Shown piece after piece: positions 25,601 to 37,206 of a stretch of DNA of 64,000 nt. The DNA lies in assembly GCA_014607495.2 (NCBI GenBank), contig CP053169.1:3286001-3350000 (forward strand). The letters are read 5' to 3'. This DNA comes from Carposina sasakii. Lineage: Eukaryota; Arthropoda; Insecta; Lepidoptera; Carposinidae. A program made the translations under genes and the position numbers. Within the stretch, counting starts at the first letter, position 1. Every line of letters begins with the position of its first letter. The notes under the pieces are model-generated. The model was not told the origin of the DNA and made no database searches. It saw only the letters and a list, made by a program, of their open reading frames with translations.

Positions 25601-28600
25601 AAAGTATAGTTGAAAAGACAAGCGTCATTGACAGGAACTTCGTTGTACGCGTATGCTCTCGTGGAGAAGTCAGAACCAGCTATCGGTACACGAAGCATAT
25701 TGTACTCTATGCCTCGGTCACTGAAATATGAACTGGAGGAAGAGGTACTGTATATATCTTACGATCTGCTAAACAAATTTTTAATTAATAAGTTTAGATA
25801 AACGAAATGAATGTCCGCGACGGCAAACTTAACATAACTTAATTACGCATTAGATTATGTTATTAGTGCAGAATTAGCATATTATTAATAAAAATGTGGA
25901 TATGGAATTAACATTACTCTACAAAGTTCTTCTGCGCCCCCAATGGAAGGCTCTTCCAGTTGATTCCGACCGCGTCTGTTACAGCGCCTCCGAAACCCTC
26001 TATAGTCTGATACTGTGTGCTGGGATCCAAAATCAGTTCCGTGTCTGTGCCTAAAATTATACGAGTATTTTAAACTAGCGGCCACCCGATATTGCCGCCT
26101 TATATATTTTTATCTCAATTTTTGCTCTCGCATTGCTATAACTTTGCTTTTGGAAGTTACGTAATCAGCCTACCGTCATCGTATCGACGCAATATCGGGA
26201 AATCACAATATACGTTATATTACATCTAAGGTGCCGTGTGATTTCAGCAGAGTAGAATAGTAGGTACCACCCCACCCACATCTGCCCGTGGGTATCGTAT
26301 GATGCGATCAAGGGTCTCGGGGAGGTGGAAAACAGCGCCTGTATTGACATCATAGTCCGAAAATCATACTGAGGTCACCAACCCGCCTGCCCAGCGTGGT
26401 GACTATGAGCAAAACCCCCCCTACGGCAGTGGCCTTATGGCGTGCCCTATGGCATAGATATTACATGTCAACGACCAGCCATGGACTCCAATAGGCTGAT
26501 GTAATGATGAATAGGTAGGTATCTAAGAAACTTATTGAAAGCTCTATAACCGAGTTAGTATATAAATTTCTTACATTTTTTTGTTGCCTCAAACTGTTTG
26601 GTGTTCTTATGAAATCGTAAACCATCCTGAAAAAGTTACGGGCCATGTTAGCGTATCACAAACTTAGTTTATGAACGGTATCGTCAATCGAGGGCAGGGT
26701 CGTCGATATGCATAGTGATTATTTTATACGAGTGCAAAGTATGTACTGTGATAAATAAACATCAAATTTGTCATTGATTCCTCTCTGCAAATTTTTACTT
26801 ACTTACATACACACGGCGGTTGTTCCCGAAATAGGGTAGCAAGAACTACAGGATCATAAGGTAGATCATCCCCCTGATTACGTAAAAGTAGTAGCAAAGC
26901 CGGAACCGCGCGATCGCGATAATTGAGAGTGTGTGTGTGCGGGGCGAGGTGCGGGTCGCGGGAGGACGCCGAGCGCTCGTTGCGCGCACGCACACACTCT
27001 CAATTATTGCGATCGCGCGGCTTCGGCTTTGCTATTGCTTTTACGTAATCAGGGGGCGGTAGCACAGCGGGGGCAGATGTAAATGATCAGTAACTACTGT
27101 TTCCGCCTGAGAGAACGCCCAAGTTCCTTGGTCGACTCATATGACATACACGGAAGGATATTAGGAGATCCAACTGATGTATCCTACTCGTAGTGAAGCC
27201 CTGCATCGGCACAAGATATCTACAGATTATCATTATGTTATGTTTCAGTCTCAAAGAAAGTTAAGGACATGTCCCGAAGTGTCATACAGCACTCAAAAAC
27301 AACAAAGGCTTCTATATCATATCTTACTCAAAGGACCATATTGTTGGACTGTGTTTATATTTCCATAGGATTTTTGCATGTAAATGACAAAGTCTGCTTG
27401 GCCTACCTCTGAGGATGTATATATGGCATAATAGCCATGTCCCACTGGTTCCCTGGTAATTTCATCGCAGTAGGTTGCATTACACACACAGACCACCGAG
27501 CGTCCTTGTATCTGACGGGCCGCACAGGGCTTATCTGAATTAACTAAGACAATAAAAAATACACGCAATAAATAGAATATTAAACACTGCATGTGACAAC
27601 CACGAAGATGATGAAGACCAAAGAATAATCCAAGACAGGCCGAGATTTTAAAGAGTAAGACCACAATGATCTTCTATCTATCTATATCTTCTATCTATCT
27701 AATACATACATACATACATATAATAAAAATGTTACGGATCGCTGTCTGTACATGGAAGATATAATGAGAAAAAATATTATAGGAGACCTTTATCAACGCA
27801 ATAGTAGTACCCAAAAGAATGATTCTTATTCTTATTCTTTATTGTACACATACAATTACATACAGACAGAAATTATGAAAGAAAATGTACAAAGGCGGAA
27901 TGATTATTGGATTTTTTGTCTGTTTATCTGTGCGTTTGTGCACGCTAATCTCAGAAATAGCTGAACCGATTTCGATGCGGTTTTTAGTAATATACAGGAT
28001 GTTATTTCGTTGCCACCTTTAACGAAGGGTACGTACTCTATACATCAAATAAAGTAAGTATATGCCAAAAAAAATGCTGGGAAACGATGTAAATTTTTTT
28101 GTTTTTTTTTTTTATTACATGACCAAGCGAAATTTATAGTGTCCAATGTTATGTTTTCATTAATTATTTTTCGTGAAAAAATCTTGCTACGCGCGTCTAT
28201 GTGAATTTATGCAGAAAAACGCAGTCTTTTTACTCAACTTAATATCTTGGGAACCAGACACTTCCCAGGTATGCTTCCATGGAGAAAAATGATCGTAATA
28301 ATGACGAGATTCGGTAAACGTTGACGACCAAAAATCACCCTGTATTGAGGCAGGTCCCACTTAACGTAATAGGCTACTTTTCATCCGGAGAAAATGTTTT
28401 TATCTCGGATAATTTTGACATTTTGTTTCTTCTGTAGTCCACGCGGACGGAGTCGCGGGCGTCCACTAGTTTATAATATAAATGATTATGTAGTTGTAGT
28501 TACCGTTATCTACTCGTAATTGATTTAAGTGTAGCAAATTGCATCTACTTTTTATTAAGAGATACATCTTTAATAGGAGAGTAGATAGGTACCTTCTCAA

Positions 28601-28724
28601 AAGTGTAATAGTGCGAATTTATAGTTGTTGTTAATTTGTACTTATTTAAGTAATATTACTTACCCGTTTCAACATAATTAAAAAATAATATCACTAGAGC
28701 CACGATGAAAAATTCAAGTTTCAT
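19693..28724 (-). CDS. GBA1: Lysosomal acid beta-glucosidase (glucosylceramidase), copy 2
   Basis: Paralogue of the GH30 gene at 2.6-11.1 kb. Exons (transcript order): 28664-28724, 27407-27534, 26575-26626, 25918-26050, 25576-25732, 25075-25235, 24607-24736, 24115-24225, 23437-23584, 22969-23039, 22257-22534, 19693-19801. Intron phases match copy 1 at every junction, and exons 2, 5, 6, 7 and 9 have identical lengths. The product is 512 residues. Signal peptide MKLEFFIVALVILFFNYVET; cysteine block VVCVCNATYC; FGGAVTDA; acid/base E251 in TNEP; nucleophile E357 in YTEAC; VVGWIDWN. The HWY active-site motif of copy 1 and of vertebrate GBA reads HFY here (residues 329-331). The last intron is about 2.45 kb because of a 1.75-kb inverted-repeat element. 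The acceptor of exon 9 (TTTTAAG) is weak but keeps length and phase equal to copy 1. Probably an active enzyme with altered substrate contacts; that part is inferred. Confidence 0.92.
19858..21609. mobile_element. 1.75-kb inverted-repeat element with subterminal motif array
   Basis: The termini AGTAGGGGAGCCC and GGGCTCCCCTACT are inverted copies, flanked by direct ATTAT duplications at 19853-19857 and 21610-21614. Subterminal motifs pairing CTCGAG with TCTGAC recur: near 19891, 20026 and 20168 on the left in ACTCGAGCG(YGTCAGA) orientation, and near 21150, 21288, 21420 and 21567 on the right mostly in the opposite orientation. The core (20400-21000) holds ATCGATATT clusters. There is no transposase ORF, so it is non-autonomous. 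It lies in the last intron of glucosidase copy 2. The superfamily is not identified. Confidence 0.75.
20440..20997. promoter_or_regulatory. Cluster of six TATCGATA octamers
   Basis: Perfect palindromic TATCGATA occurs at 20440, 20459, 20482, 20498, 20967 and 20990, with many near copies, as two blocks around a unique core. In Drosophila this octamer is the DREF-binding DRE. Whether it is functional here or just transposon sequence is unknown. Confidence 0.4.
21838..22185 (-). mobile_element. tRNA-headed SINE split by a hAT-like MITE
   Basis: Reverse strand: AGCGGTGTTAGCCCAATGGT (A-box region), then, past the insert, TAAGTTCGATCGTAG (B-box region) and a body related to SINE family A. Confidence 0.5.
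21967..22152. mobile_element. hAT-like MITE inserted in a SINE
   Basis: Ends CAGACTTTCCCAAAGTGGGC and the inverse of CATAGGTTTGCAAACTT, flanked by GTCTAAAC (21959-21966) and ATCTAAAC (22153-22160), an 8-bp duplication with one mismatch. It splits the tRNA-like head of the surrounding SINE. Confidence 0.65.
22606..22810. mobile_element. Diverged relative of the 260-bp foldback MITE
   Basis: Left AGTAGGGTATGTAAGTGAAA and right TTTCGCTTCACATACTGTTA are inverted copies ending in CACCCTG|TATA. In intron 10 of glucosidase copy 2. Confidence 0.55.
25257..25438. mobile_element. Relative of the TTACGTA/GGGGG MITE family
   Basis: Arms AGCGAAAATTGCACAATATTC and the inverse GAATTTATGCATAATTTCCG with flanking GCAAAAGC/GCTTTTGC-type ends. 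Confidence 0.45.
26210..26510 (-). repeat. LINE-tail-like repeat copy
   Basis: Inverted: CCCGTGGGTATCGTATGATG through GGTCACCAACCCGCCTGCCC. Intron 3 of glucosidase copy 2. Confidence 0.5.
26870..27056. mobile_element. GC-rich hairpin MITE (CCCCCTGATTACGTAAAAG family)
   Basis: Arms of about 70 bp: CCCCCTGATTACGTAAAAG with GCAAAGCC, CGCGCGATCGCG and TGAGAGTGTGTGTG, mirrored to CTTTTACGTAATCAGGGGG. Relatives at 25257-25438, 36507-36690 and 37018-37206. Confidence 0.65.
27722..28471 (+). mobile_element. Lep1-like repeat interrupted by a TA-flanked MITE
   Basis: Matches the copy at 43498-43806 except for two inserts: a LINE-tail-like segment at about 27818-27908 and a MITE at 27995-28342. Ends GCGGGCGTCCACTAGT. 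Confidence 0.65.
27995..28342 (+). mobile_element. CAGGRTG MITE inserted in a Lep1-like repeat
   Basis: Flanked by TA (27993-27994 and 28343-28344). The corresponding site at about 43678 is uninterrupted with one TA, which fixes both ends of the element. Confidence 0.75.
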
Positions 28725-29911
28725 TTCAGGTCCTTTTGGAACCTCTCCTCATTTCGTTATGGTTCATGTCACATTATATCATAATGAACGTTATTTATTA
28801 TTTATGGTAGTCATATAATATTTTTATTTGAAAAGTGACAATAAAATTTTTAATACAAGACACTTGCACTATATGTACGTTTGAAATTATTCGTTTATGA
28901 ATAGTGAAGGTTTGAATAATGTTTTTAATTATAATTATATTAAATTCATAATAAGACCGACTTGCTGATAAGTCACTTGAAGAAATTATTATTTATCTTC
29001 GTAATAAAAGTTGAAAATATTGAACCAGAAATGTGGAAAGGGAACAAACAGGTCTTACCTTGTATATGTTTCTATCGTCGCAAATACATAGGTTGTTATC
29101 ATATAAGTAGGTTGGTAGCTACATGATTCATAGGTGCAAGTAATCAGTAATCACGATTATAGATAACCATCTATACCTACTAAAATTATTATGCAGAAAC
29201 TAAAGTTGTGTATGTTACAGTATTCGTTTAATAAAATTTCAGTGAGTACAAGAAGAAGTTTTCAAATCAATCTTGGTCTGGATTGTCTGTAATATTATAG
29301 TGTTCATACATAGACAGTCCTGTTCTGATGCGGGGTTTTACTAGAAACCATCAGCTGCAACTCCTTGGTAGCTAGCAACTAGTCACTGGTAAACGCTAGG
29401 CTCAATGTGGCTGTAATCTCGTGTGGGGATGGTGAAAAGGGAAGCGCTTCCAGCCCCACCGGGCCATCAGTCGTTGTTTGGCCCATGAATATATTCCAAT
29501 CATTGTGAGAAACTTCGATATCGCGTTCTAGGATTTTGCATTCGATTGTGGTTCTCTCTTGCATCCGATAGATGGCTCCGCTACACTTGTTTATGGCCCT
29601 GCAGTTCCAGCCCTGCAGTACCTTATTTCAGAAACATAGCATAGTATATGTATGTATGTTAAATAGATAGATAGACTCGAGAATCCTTGAGTTGAGAGTT
29701 TGAATGATAGAATACCTACCTATACAGTTGAAGTAAAAGTCAACTTCGCATAAACGAAGTTCTATGCTCATCTTAGACCATAGGACTTTTAAGGAAAACA
29801 AAATATATATTCAATAACATTATAATTCGTAAAAAAGTATAAAAAACAAGGATTCTTAATATTAAAGTTATTTACATTACAATAAGCATTTTTAACGTAG
29901 TATCAGGGGTT
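28725..29911. other. Upstream region of glucosidase copy 2
   Basis: No gene seen. A dispersed repeat at about 29290-29640 (with TGATGCGGGGTTTTACTAGA) matches an inverted segment at 8220-8530. Confidence 0.45.
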
Positions 29912-29917
29912 TTTATT
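29912..29917 (-). terminator. AATAAA overlapping the stop of the low-complexity gene
   Basis: The final codons read GAA TAA followed by AA, so AATAAA overlaps the stop codon. If used, cleavage would leave a 3' UTR of only tens of bases. Confidence 0.35.
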
Positions 29918-32900
29918 CTCTGTTGCATACCATTTTACATTTATAGGGTACATTTTCTTGCAGAGTCTTCGGTGATACCATGATATCTTTATTTTCAGAT
30001 GGAGATCGAGCCATTTCTAATTTATCTGACTTTAATTCGTGGTCATCTCTCAATTTACTAATTGGAGTTTTGAGTTTTGATTTGGTGAAAGACAAGCTTG
30101 GTAGTGACATCCGGGCCTGAGCCGCTTCTCTAAGTTTAGAGATTACTGGACTATCTGGAATTTTTGACCAATCAAATTTTGGTAAAGTTGGTGATTCTAA
30201 CTTCAATTTTTTCGCACTATTCTCTAATATCAATTTAGGTGTTTTTGAATCTCGGTTTTGTTCTTTTGTTTCACGTAACTTTGAACTTAGCGATGTAGAG
30301 ACTGAAATTGGTTTATCAGAAGGACTTTTTCGTAGCATTTTTGCGGATTTTGGAGTATTTTTAATTTGAGTCTCTGGATTTTTTGAGGTAAACAACAAAC
30401 TTGGAGAACTCTTCAAATTATGTGGGAACAAAGGCTCCTTATACTCAATTTTAGGGACATCGAGGTACTTCTTTGTAGAAATTGCAGTTGGTTTTGGGGT
30501 AACTATTTGTATTTTTTTGTTAGATGATTTCAAAGGGGAAATTGTAGTTTCGGTAGTACGAGACAATTTCCTGCTTTCGTAATTTTTATGTCTGTGCGGA
30601 AGTGGATTTCTGACATTTTGTGAGCTAGTATATTTTTTCTGTAATATCTGAGGGCTTTGCCTAACTGGCCCACTCGACTTGGGTGCACTCTTTGCTTTTG
30701 GGTTTTTCACAATTTGCGGCGATTGATTACTAGGAGAAAAATCCATTAGAAGTGGTCGACTTGATTTATTATTTTCTTTGTTAAAACGTGGCTTGGCTTG
30801 AAGTTTACTAGGAGTATTAAATTTATTACTTTGCTTTTTATTTGCTGTACTGCTTAACCGGGGTTTTGGTTTTAAATAATGCGGTGTTTCAAGATTAGAA
30901 GGTCGGAGTGATGGCAAGTTAGTTGATTCCATTATCCGTTCACGTAGTGAACTTAAACGGTCTGTAAGATCATAGTGAATACCTTTTAATTTATCGTGAA
31001 CATCTTCATGGTGTCTTGCAATGGCTTCCATCAATTCATCTGGATCGGGAAGAGGATTATGCAACAAGCTTATGTCATTTACTTTCCTTGGTTTCAATGC
31101 AGCTTGAATATTTTTGGCTGTATTTTCAGCATGCTCCCGAAGTGCTTCAGATACTGAACTAACTGATGGCTGAGGTATTATAGTGTCACCTAAGAGTGTT
31201 TTTCCTGACTCAAACAAATTCTCTGTGTTTTCGCGTAACCTATCTCTTATATCATCCAGACTAGGGATGCTTGGAAAACCATCATGTAATAAATTAGAAC
31301 TTTTAGGTTTTGAGCTCTGACTTAATTTAGCTGTGCTGGAAGGTCTTACTGTCAGAGTAGATGTTCGCATGCCTGTTTTATCTCTGGAAGAAGATGATAG
31401 TCTTAGTGGATCCAGATCTATTGATTTTGGGACAGCTATTCTCGCCTTATAAGAATTTAAACTTAAAGGTTTCTGTGATTTCAGTGGTAGGTCCAATGTT
31501 TTACTGGGTGTTGAAGGCTTTACCTGGAAAATGTCCAAATCGATTTCCTTCAAAGGTGAAGATAATGCTAAATTATTAGTACTAGCACTAGTAGAAATAG
31601 CTTTACTTAGATCAGATAAACTCTTGGAAGGATTTAGATCTAAAATAGATTCCCTGGCATTGAAAAAGTTTGTTATTCTTTCTCGTATGTCGTCCAAAGA
31701 AGGTATAGTTGGATTCAAAATATCATTTAAAACAAGTGTTGGAGGCTTCAAAAGATCATTTAAGGTATTCTCTCCGAACAATGATGAGGGCTGTACTATA
31801 CTTTGTCTTAAAGGTGCTGTTAAAAAGTCAGCATTATTTTCACTAGCTTCAGCGGTCATTTCATTAGGTGAGTTTTGCCTCTCTATATCTGGATCGATTT
31901 TATTTATAGTATCAGAATCTCTTGATAGAACTAAATTTGTCCCACATGTGTTTTCGTCCTTTGAAGCATCTTTTTGAATTGGTAAGTCAGATTTAAGATC
32001 GATAGTTTCTGCACTTCCACTATTAGTTTCATCCGAGGATGTCGTTTCTGGTGACAATGATTTAAGGACATCAGTATCATCTACGTTTTCATTTGTACCA
32101 CCTATATTACTTTCATCAGATACATGGTTTGTTTTTATATCAGTGTCACACTTGTTAGCCACCTTTTCTTCCTTCATTGTACTCTGATTTAAAATAGAGT
32201 CTGACAAATTTTGTAAATCTTCCATTCTCACTGGATTTTTTTGATTTTTTAGTCCTGATTCAGTTATTGTAATAGGTGAAATATTCGTGTCCGCAGTTTC
32301 TTGAAATTCTGTACTATCATCAACTTCATGCAAAGTAGAAGGAATCTCACTGCTATCTAACTCTGAATTAATTTCATTAATCTGAACAGTTTCATCAAAC
32401 CCAGTTGAGTTTTGGTTTAAGATAGGATTTGCTGTACAATTATCTATATTAAAGTCAAGAGGCTGACTTATATCGCTTTCATCAATGCCTATAGAAATAT
32501 TTTCGGTGCTATTTGCATTGACTATATTAGTATCTTGTTCTTCGGAGCTAGTTCCAAGGCTTTCATTATTGTCATTATTTTCCTGAAGTTCAGAATCTCC
32601 TTCATCTTCAAAATTATTATTTGAGAGAATTGAAGTAGACGTATGTTCAGATGGACTTGGTATGGTGTCTAAGATTTCAGTTTTCATAGGATGCTCAAGG
32701 GCTAACCCAGAAGGAGCTGCCTTAGGTTTTTCAATACATTCTTTATTTATATCAGTGTTTGCGGGGTTGGCAGCACTTTCACGTAATTTATGGTTTATTT
32801 GTACAATGTTTGAGCTGGAAGCTGTGAAGTCATCCTTGTCATCAGATAAACGTTTTATTGCAGGTGTCAGCTTAATATCGGGAATGTTAACTGTTACTTT

Positions 32901-35900
32901 CTTATTTTTACCAACCTGACTTAAAGGTATCAGTTCTACATCTTTGAGTTTGAGAATATTTTTTAAATCAATTAAAGGTTTTTTTGTTGTGAGTAAAGGT
33001 TTTATGTTGGGACTAAGTTTCAGCTGAGGCACACCAACTTTTTTAGGGATTTCAGCATTTTTATCAAAACTAGTCAAATCATGGTCTGTATTTTTCTTGT
33101 AGAATCCAAATTTTCCCAGATTATTTAAGTTCAAAGGTCTTGAAAACATATTACTGCTACTAGTTTTAGGATCATCTAACTTATTAAATAGTGATGGTCG
33201 TTTTAAATTTAATGTTTTGGTTTTACTATCTTCATCCTCGCTATTTCGATTGTTAGTTAAAACATTTGTTTTATCATTTAGTTTAAAAGGCTCTCTTAAT
33301 CCGAAAGGAAATTTTGATGCAAAAGGACTTTTTAATAAACTATCACTATCTTTAGACAAAAAGCTTTCTCGATTGTTACTAGCCCCTACATTATTATCGG
33401 TATCCAATAAGTTCTTATGAAATAAACTTTTATGTTTTTTTGGAAGTCCTAATATATCTGTTAGTTTTTTGGCGTGAAATGGTTTGGATTCTTGCGATGT
33501 ATCGCAGTTTTGTGATCTAGCATTTTTAAAAGATGGATGAGCACATCGTGTTTCCTGTACATGTGTAGCTTCTGGCAAAGCATCATCCTCGTCACTGTCT
33601 GGATTTAGGACGATTGTTATAACTTTGTGTGTACTTTCTGTGAGAGGATCGTCTCCATCTAAAGCTCTAGCTGCTGATCTTGCTGCATCCCTGGCAACTG
33701 CATCTTCATACTCCTCATCGGTGGCTTCTCGCAAAGTCTCTAAAACGGAAGACGCGAGACCTACTTCTGGATGGAGTAATGGCTTGGGGTCCTCTTCTAA
33801 TGGCCTGTAAAAATTTGACGTGTTTCAGAAGAATGTCTTAATCGCGACACTTATTCAGAAAATCCTACTATTTAAAAATTGTATACCATTCTACCACAAG
33901 AGTTTTACTTTACGGCTGGACGAAAAAAAAATGGAATACCAAGTGAAGGAGCCTTACCTTATGACAGACTGAGCAGCACGCATAGCATTTGGAAACAGGA
34001 GTGATGATGCGCCGTCAGAGTCTCCAGGCCGACACGGGCAGTCATCCAAAGCGCGCGTGCTGGCTGCTGGAGCCTGAAAGATTATGTAAATATTCGTAGT
34101 TTAAACGCTGCAATTTTACTGTGGTTACTGGTTTTACTCATAAGAATACTATTGACACTCCGGTGGAGCTTCGTCATCAGTAGTAGTGGATATAAAGTAG
34201 AAATTAATATACTTACGTCAAACATAAAGTGGCTACCTAGTCCTATCTTCTATTATTTTTTAATTAGTAAATTAGGTAACCGAAGATACTAAGTTTGGTT
34301 GATTTTGAACTTGCTCTTCTGTTAACGTTATTAGGGAGGAGGCTTGCGACGACGTTTTCCCAATTTCTATGACACAGAGGAAACTACGACAAGATGCGAT
34401 AAATCAATGTCTAGTAATGTAGCCTACGAAGCGGAGAGTGTACCCAATCATTGGCTGACACTTGCTTGTACTCTACCTTATACTCTACAGCCGCCGCACT
34501 TGTCACTAGTACAACGGCGACAACTCTAACTTCTTTATCTAAACATTTTTGCCTATGATTCTAGTCTACTGCTGGATGTAGACCTACTACAGGGCCCGCC
34601 ACAAAGCTACTGCCATAAGGGGGGTTATGCACACAGTCACCACGCTGCTGGGCAGGCGTAGGCGGGTTGGTGATCGCAGTGTGATTTTCGTACTATGTCG
34701 TCAACACGGGAGGCGGTGCACTGATTCCCGTAATGATATCCCTAATCTACTCAACCAATACCACACGGGGTGTCGGTATTGGTGAAAGATTCAAAAAAGG
34801 AAAAGTCAAAAACATTTTTAGACTAAAAGAATGTTTGGGAATATATGTATATTCTATGTTAGGGAATATATACCTGATCACTCTGCTCATCAGACTGCGG
34901 GTCCTTGGGGCACGGGCAGCACTCGCGGTCTGATTGTCGCACATGTCTGCCATTATTTTCCAGGGGCACGCAAAATGTCTGAAATTATAAAACCTTTTAC
35001 ATTTTTCTGCACAAAGTTGGGTGGTTTTTCGAGTGTAACTATCTATGTAGGTATATTTCGCTCTAACTAGGTGATTGGTTACATTTGAACTTGAGAGGTA
35101 TCATCAGATTCGTTCGTGAGCGTGACAATTTGTAAGTGCATCAAAATTTTAGGTAGGTAGGTAGTATCTAAGGTTGATCGGGTGATAAAGGTATTTTATG
35201 TAAAACCTGATAGCCTAGATACACCAACACAGCACCCGAAATATTATGTAGTTAAAATCACTATAGAGAGTGAGACACCGTGTCGACACCCCAGACACAA
35301 TATAAGTATTTTGTACGTGGCTAATTCCACTAATATTAAATTTTTAAAAAATAAGATCTCCGACCGTATTTCGGCTAAGGCGACCAATCTCTACGGAGAT
35401 TAGCCAGGTACGCAGGAGATATTATAGTGCACAAGTGTGTGCGCAAACACAGGTGCACTCTCTATTCCGTCACTCTCATAGCCCGATGGGACGGAAAGCC
35501 GATACGACCGGAGAGAGATCAGGCGCAGGACCAACGGTTATACGTGCTTTCCAAGGCACGAGCTAAGTGACAATTTTACAACATTAAAATCTGTACATGA
35601 AATAAATTAATTGGTACAGCCCCGTGACTGGGATCGAACTTACGCCTCCCTATCATACGATATGGTGAACAGTAAGCCCATTTGAGACGGAAACGTCCGC
35701 TAGCTACTTTTGTGGTCGGTAATACTTTCCTGCGTTGAACTCTTTTACACTACAAATTGAAATCCACCACAATACAGCGACATGCACCTACGTTGATTTG
35801 GTTGTTTGTACTAGCCCGTCAACCTACTACCTACACCTTCACTACAATGTATGTAAATTATCGTGTGTTAGGTATAAGTTTTTTTTTACTTCTCAATTAC

Positions 35901-36305
35901 CTACTAATTTATGCTAACTAAGATTATTTCACTTTTATATGAGCGGGCACAAGTAGGGTACAAATGCTTGATGCCTAGGTATTTACTATGCGTTTGATAT
36001 CTTGTGGATATATCTAAATAAACTAGGGATTCCGTCAAAAAATTCTATTCTGGAAGTTGGTTCGTATCACCAGTGCCGTAAAGAAACGATGTCTGAGTAA
36101 GGCACAGGGCGTAGACTCTGAGGGGCACAAAAATTACTTTGGACAGATCAGGCTGGACTAAATAGGGCGCAGTTATAGAAGTTCGCACAGGGCGCAGAAA
36201 AGGCTATTTACGCCACTACGTATCACGATAATTACTTATTAGTTTATCACTTACCATATGCCAATTCACTAGTAAGGGTATTACTAACAGCGTCCACGGC
36301 CCCAT
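29913..36305 (-). CDS. Large secreted low-complexity protein, 1352 residues
   Basis: I do not recognise the family. Exons: 36255-36305, 33958-34073, 29913-33804. Exon 1 encodes MGPWTLLVIPLLVNWHM, a signal-peptide-like hydrophobic stretch. It ends at a GTAAGT donor in phase 0 with the next exon, which has CTTTCAG and a cysteine pair DDCPC. The huge last exon is rich in Ser, Lys, Asn, Asp, Pro and Leu with many Asn-X-Ser/Thr sequons: an acidic Asn/Glu/Asp part at about residues 420-700 and a basic Ser/Lys/Pro part after about 1050. The motif IPSLDDIR occurs near residues 752 and 899, with a related DPDELMEAI near 975. These head amphipathic helical stretches and may be a degenerate repeat. Only the C-terminal YKCKMVC adds further notable cysteines. 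Probably secreted or luminal and largely disordered. The stop overlaps AATAAA. Confidence 0.8.
34555..34745 (+). repeat. LINE-tail-like repeat copy
   Basis: CTACTGCTGGATGTAGACC through GTCGTCAACACGGGAGGC. Intron 1 of the low-complexity gene. Confidence 0.5.
35357..35690 (-). mobile_element. SINE family A copy
   Basis: Contains CTCCGACCGTATTTCGGC, CGATGGGACGGAAAGCCGAT, TACATGAAATAAATTAATTG and ACTGGGATCGAACTTACG. The tRNA-like head is degraded at the right end. In intron 1 of the low-complexity gene. Confidence 0.65.
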
Positions 36306-36506
36306 CTTCCACTGCTCACATGGAGCCAAAATAACTAAATGAAGTCAAAACTTCTCATCTCGGACATAATATGAATAACTTTAAGGTAACTGCAGAAAAG
36401 CGATTAAAGTCGCGCAACTAGAAAAGACGCTAACGTGTCATTGAGAAAAGTTATTCTCGTTTACTTATTCTGAGCATTATAGACCTACCCACTATCAAAA
36501 CCCTCA

Positions 36507-36690
36507 TGCTAATTACGTATCTTGAAAAGCAAAGCAAAAGCAACACGATAGCGAAAATTGTACAATATTCGCTTTGAAATGTCAAAATTCCTTTTAAATG
36601 CATTTTAAATCAAGCAATCAGCGAATTTTGTACAATTTCCCTATCGCATTGCTTTTGCTAGTTAGGTACTAAGGGGGCAAGTCTGTTCTT
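36507..36690. mobile_element. Relative of the TTACGTA/GGGGG MITE family
   Basis: AGCGAAAATTGTACAATATTC and GAATTTTGTACAATTTCCCT inverted arms, ends AAAGCAAAGCAAAAGC and TTGCTTTTGCTAG. Confidence 0.5.
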
Positions 36691-37017
36691 GTTCTAAGTA
36701 TCTAATCGTAAGTGCCCCACGTGCGTAGTTCCTACTGTCGCTTTTCGGTCACAAATACAGCAACCTAGTCACCGGTAATGAATATAATAAAATAGGTTTT
36801 TATTTGAAGATTACACAGACAGTTACAATGGAATACAATATTCGCCAATACGATATTCGCCAACACGATATTCGCCATCATGACGATATATTCCAATACC
36901 TGCTGTAGAATACTCCATAGCAAGTAAGTATAGTACAGCATCAGTAGAGTTTATGTGCAGCGACACAGATAATGTAGGTATGTCATGCACATAGTAACTT
37001 GCGCCATCATCCATCGG

Positions 37018-37206
37018 CCCCTTATTACCTAACTAGCAGGAGCAAAGCGATAGCGAAAATTGTACAAAAATCGCTGATTACTTGTCAAAATCGTATTACC
37101 TAAAACGAATTTCAAAGGAACTTTGACGTTTCAAGGCGAATATTGTACAATTTTCGCTATTTCTTTACTTCGGCTTTACTATTGCTTTTACGTAATCAGG
37201 GGGCGG
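37018..37206. mobile_element. Relative of the TTACGTA/GGGGG MITE family
   Basis: Arms GCGAAAATTGTACAA and TTGTACAATTTTCGC. The right end TTTTACGTAATCAGGGGG is identical to that of 26870-27056. Confidence 0.55.

Noticed and set aside
29379..29564. 61-residue minus-strand ORF upstream of glucosidase copy 2
   Set aside because: Lies in a dispersed repeat also found inverted at 8.2-8.5 kb; no recognised domain.
31531..31977. 148-residue plus-strand ORF
   Set aside because: Lies entirely opposite the large last exon of the low-complexity gene; a mirror-frame artefact of its composition.
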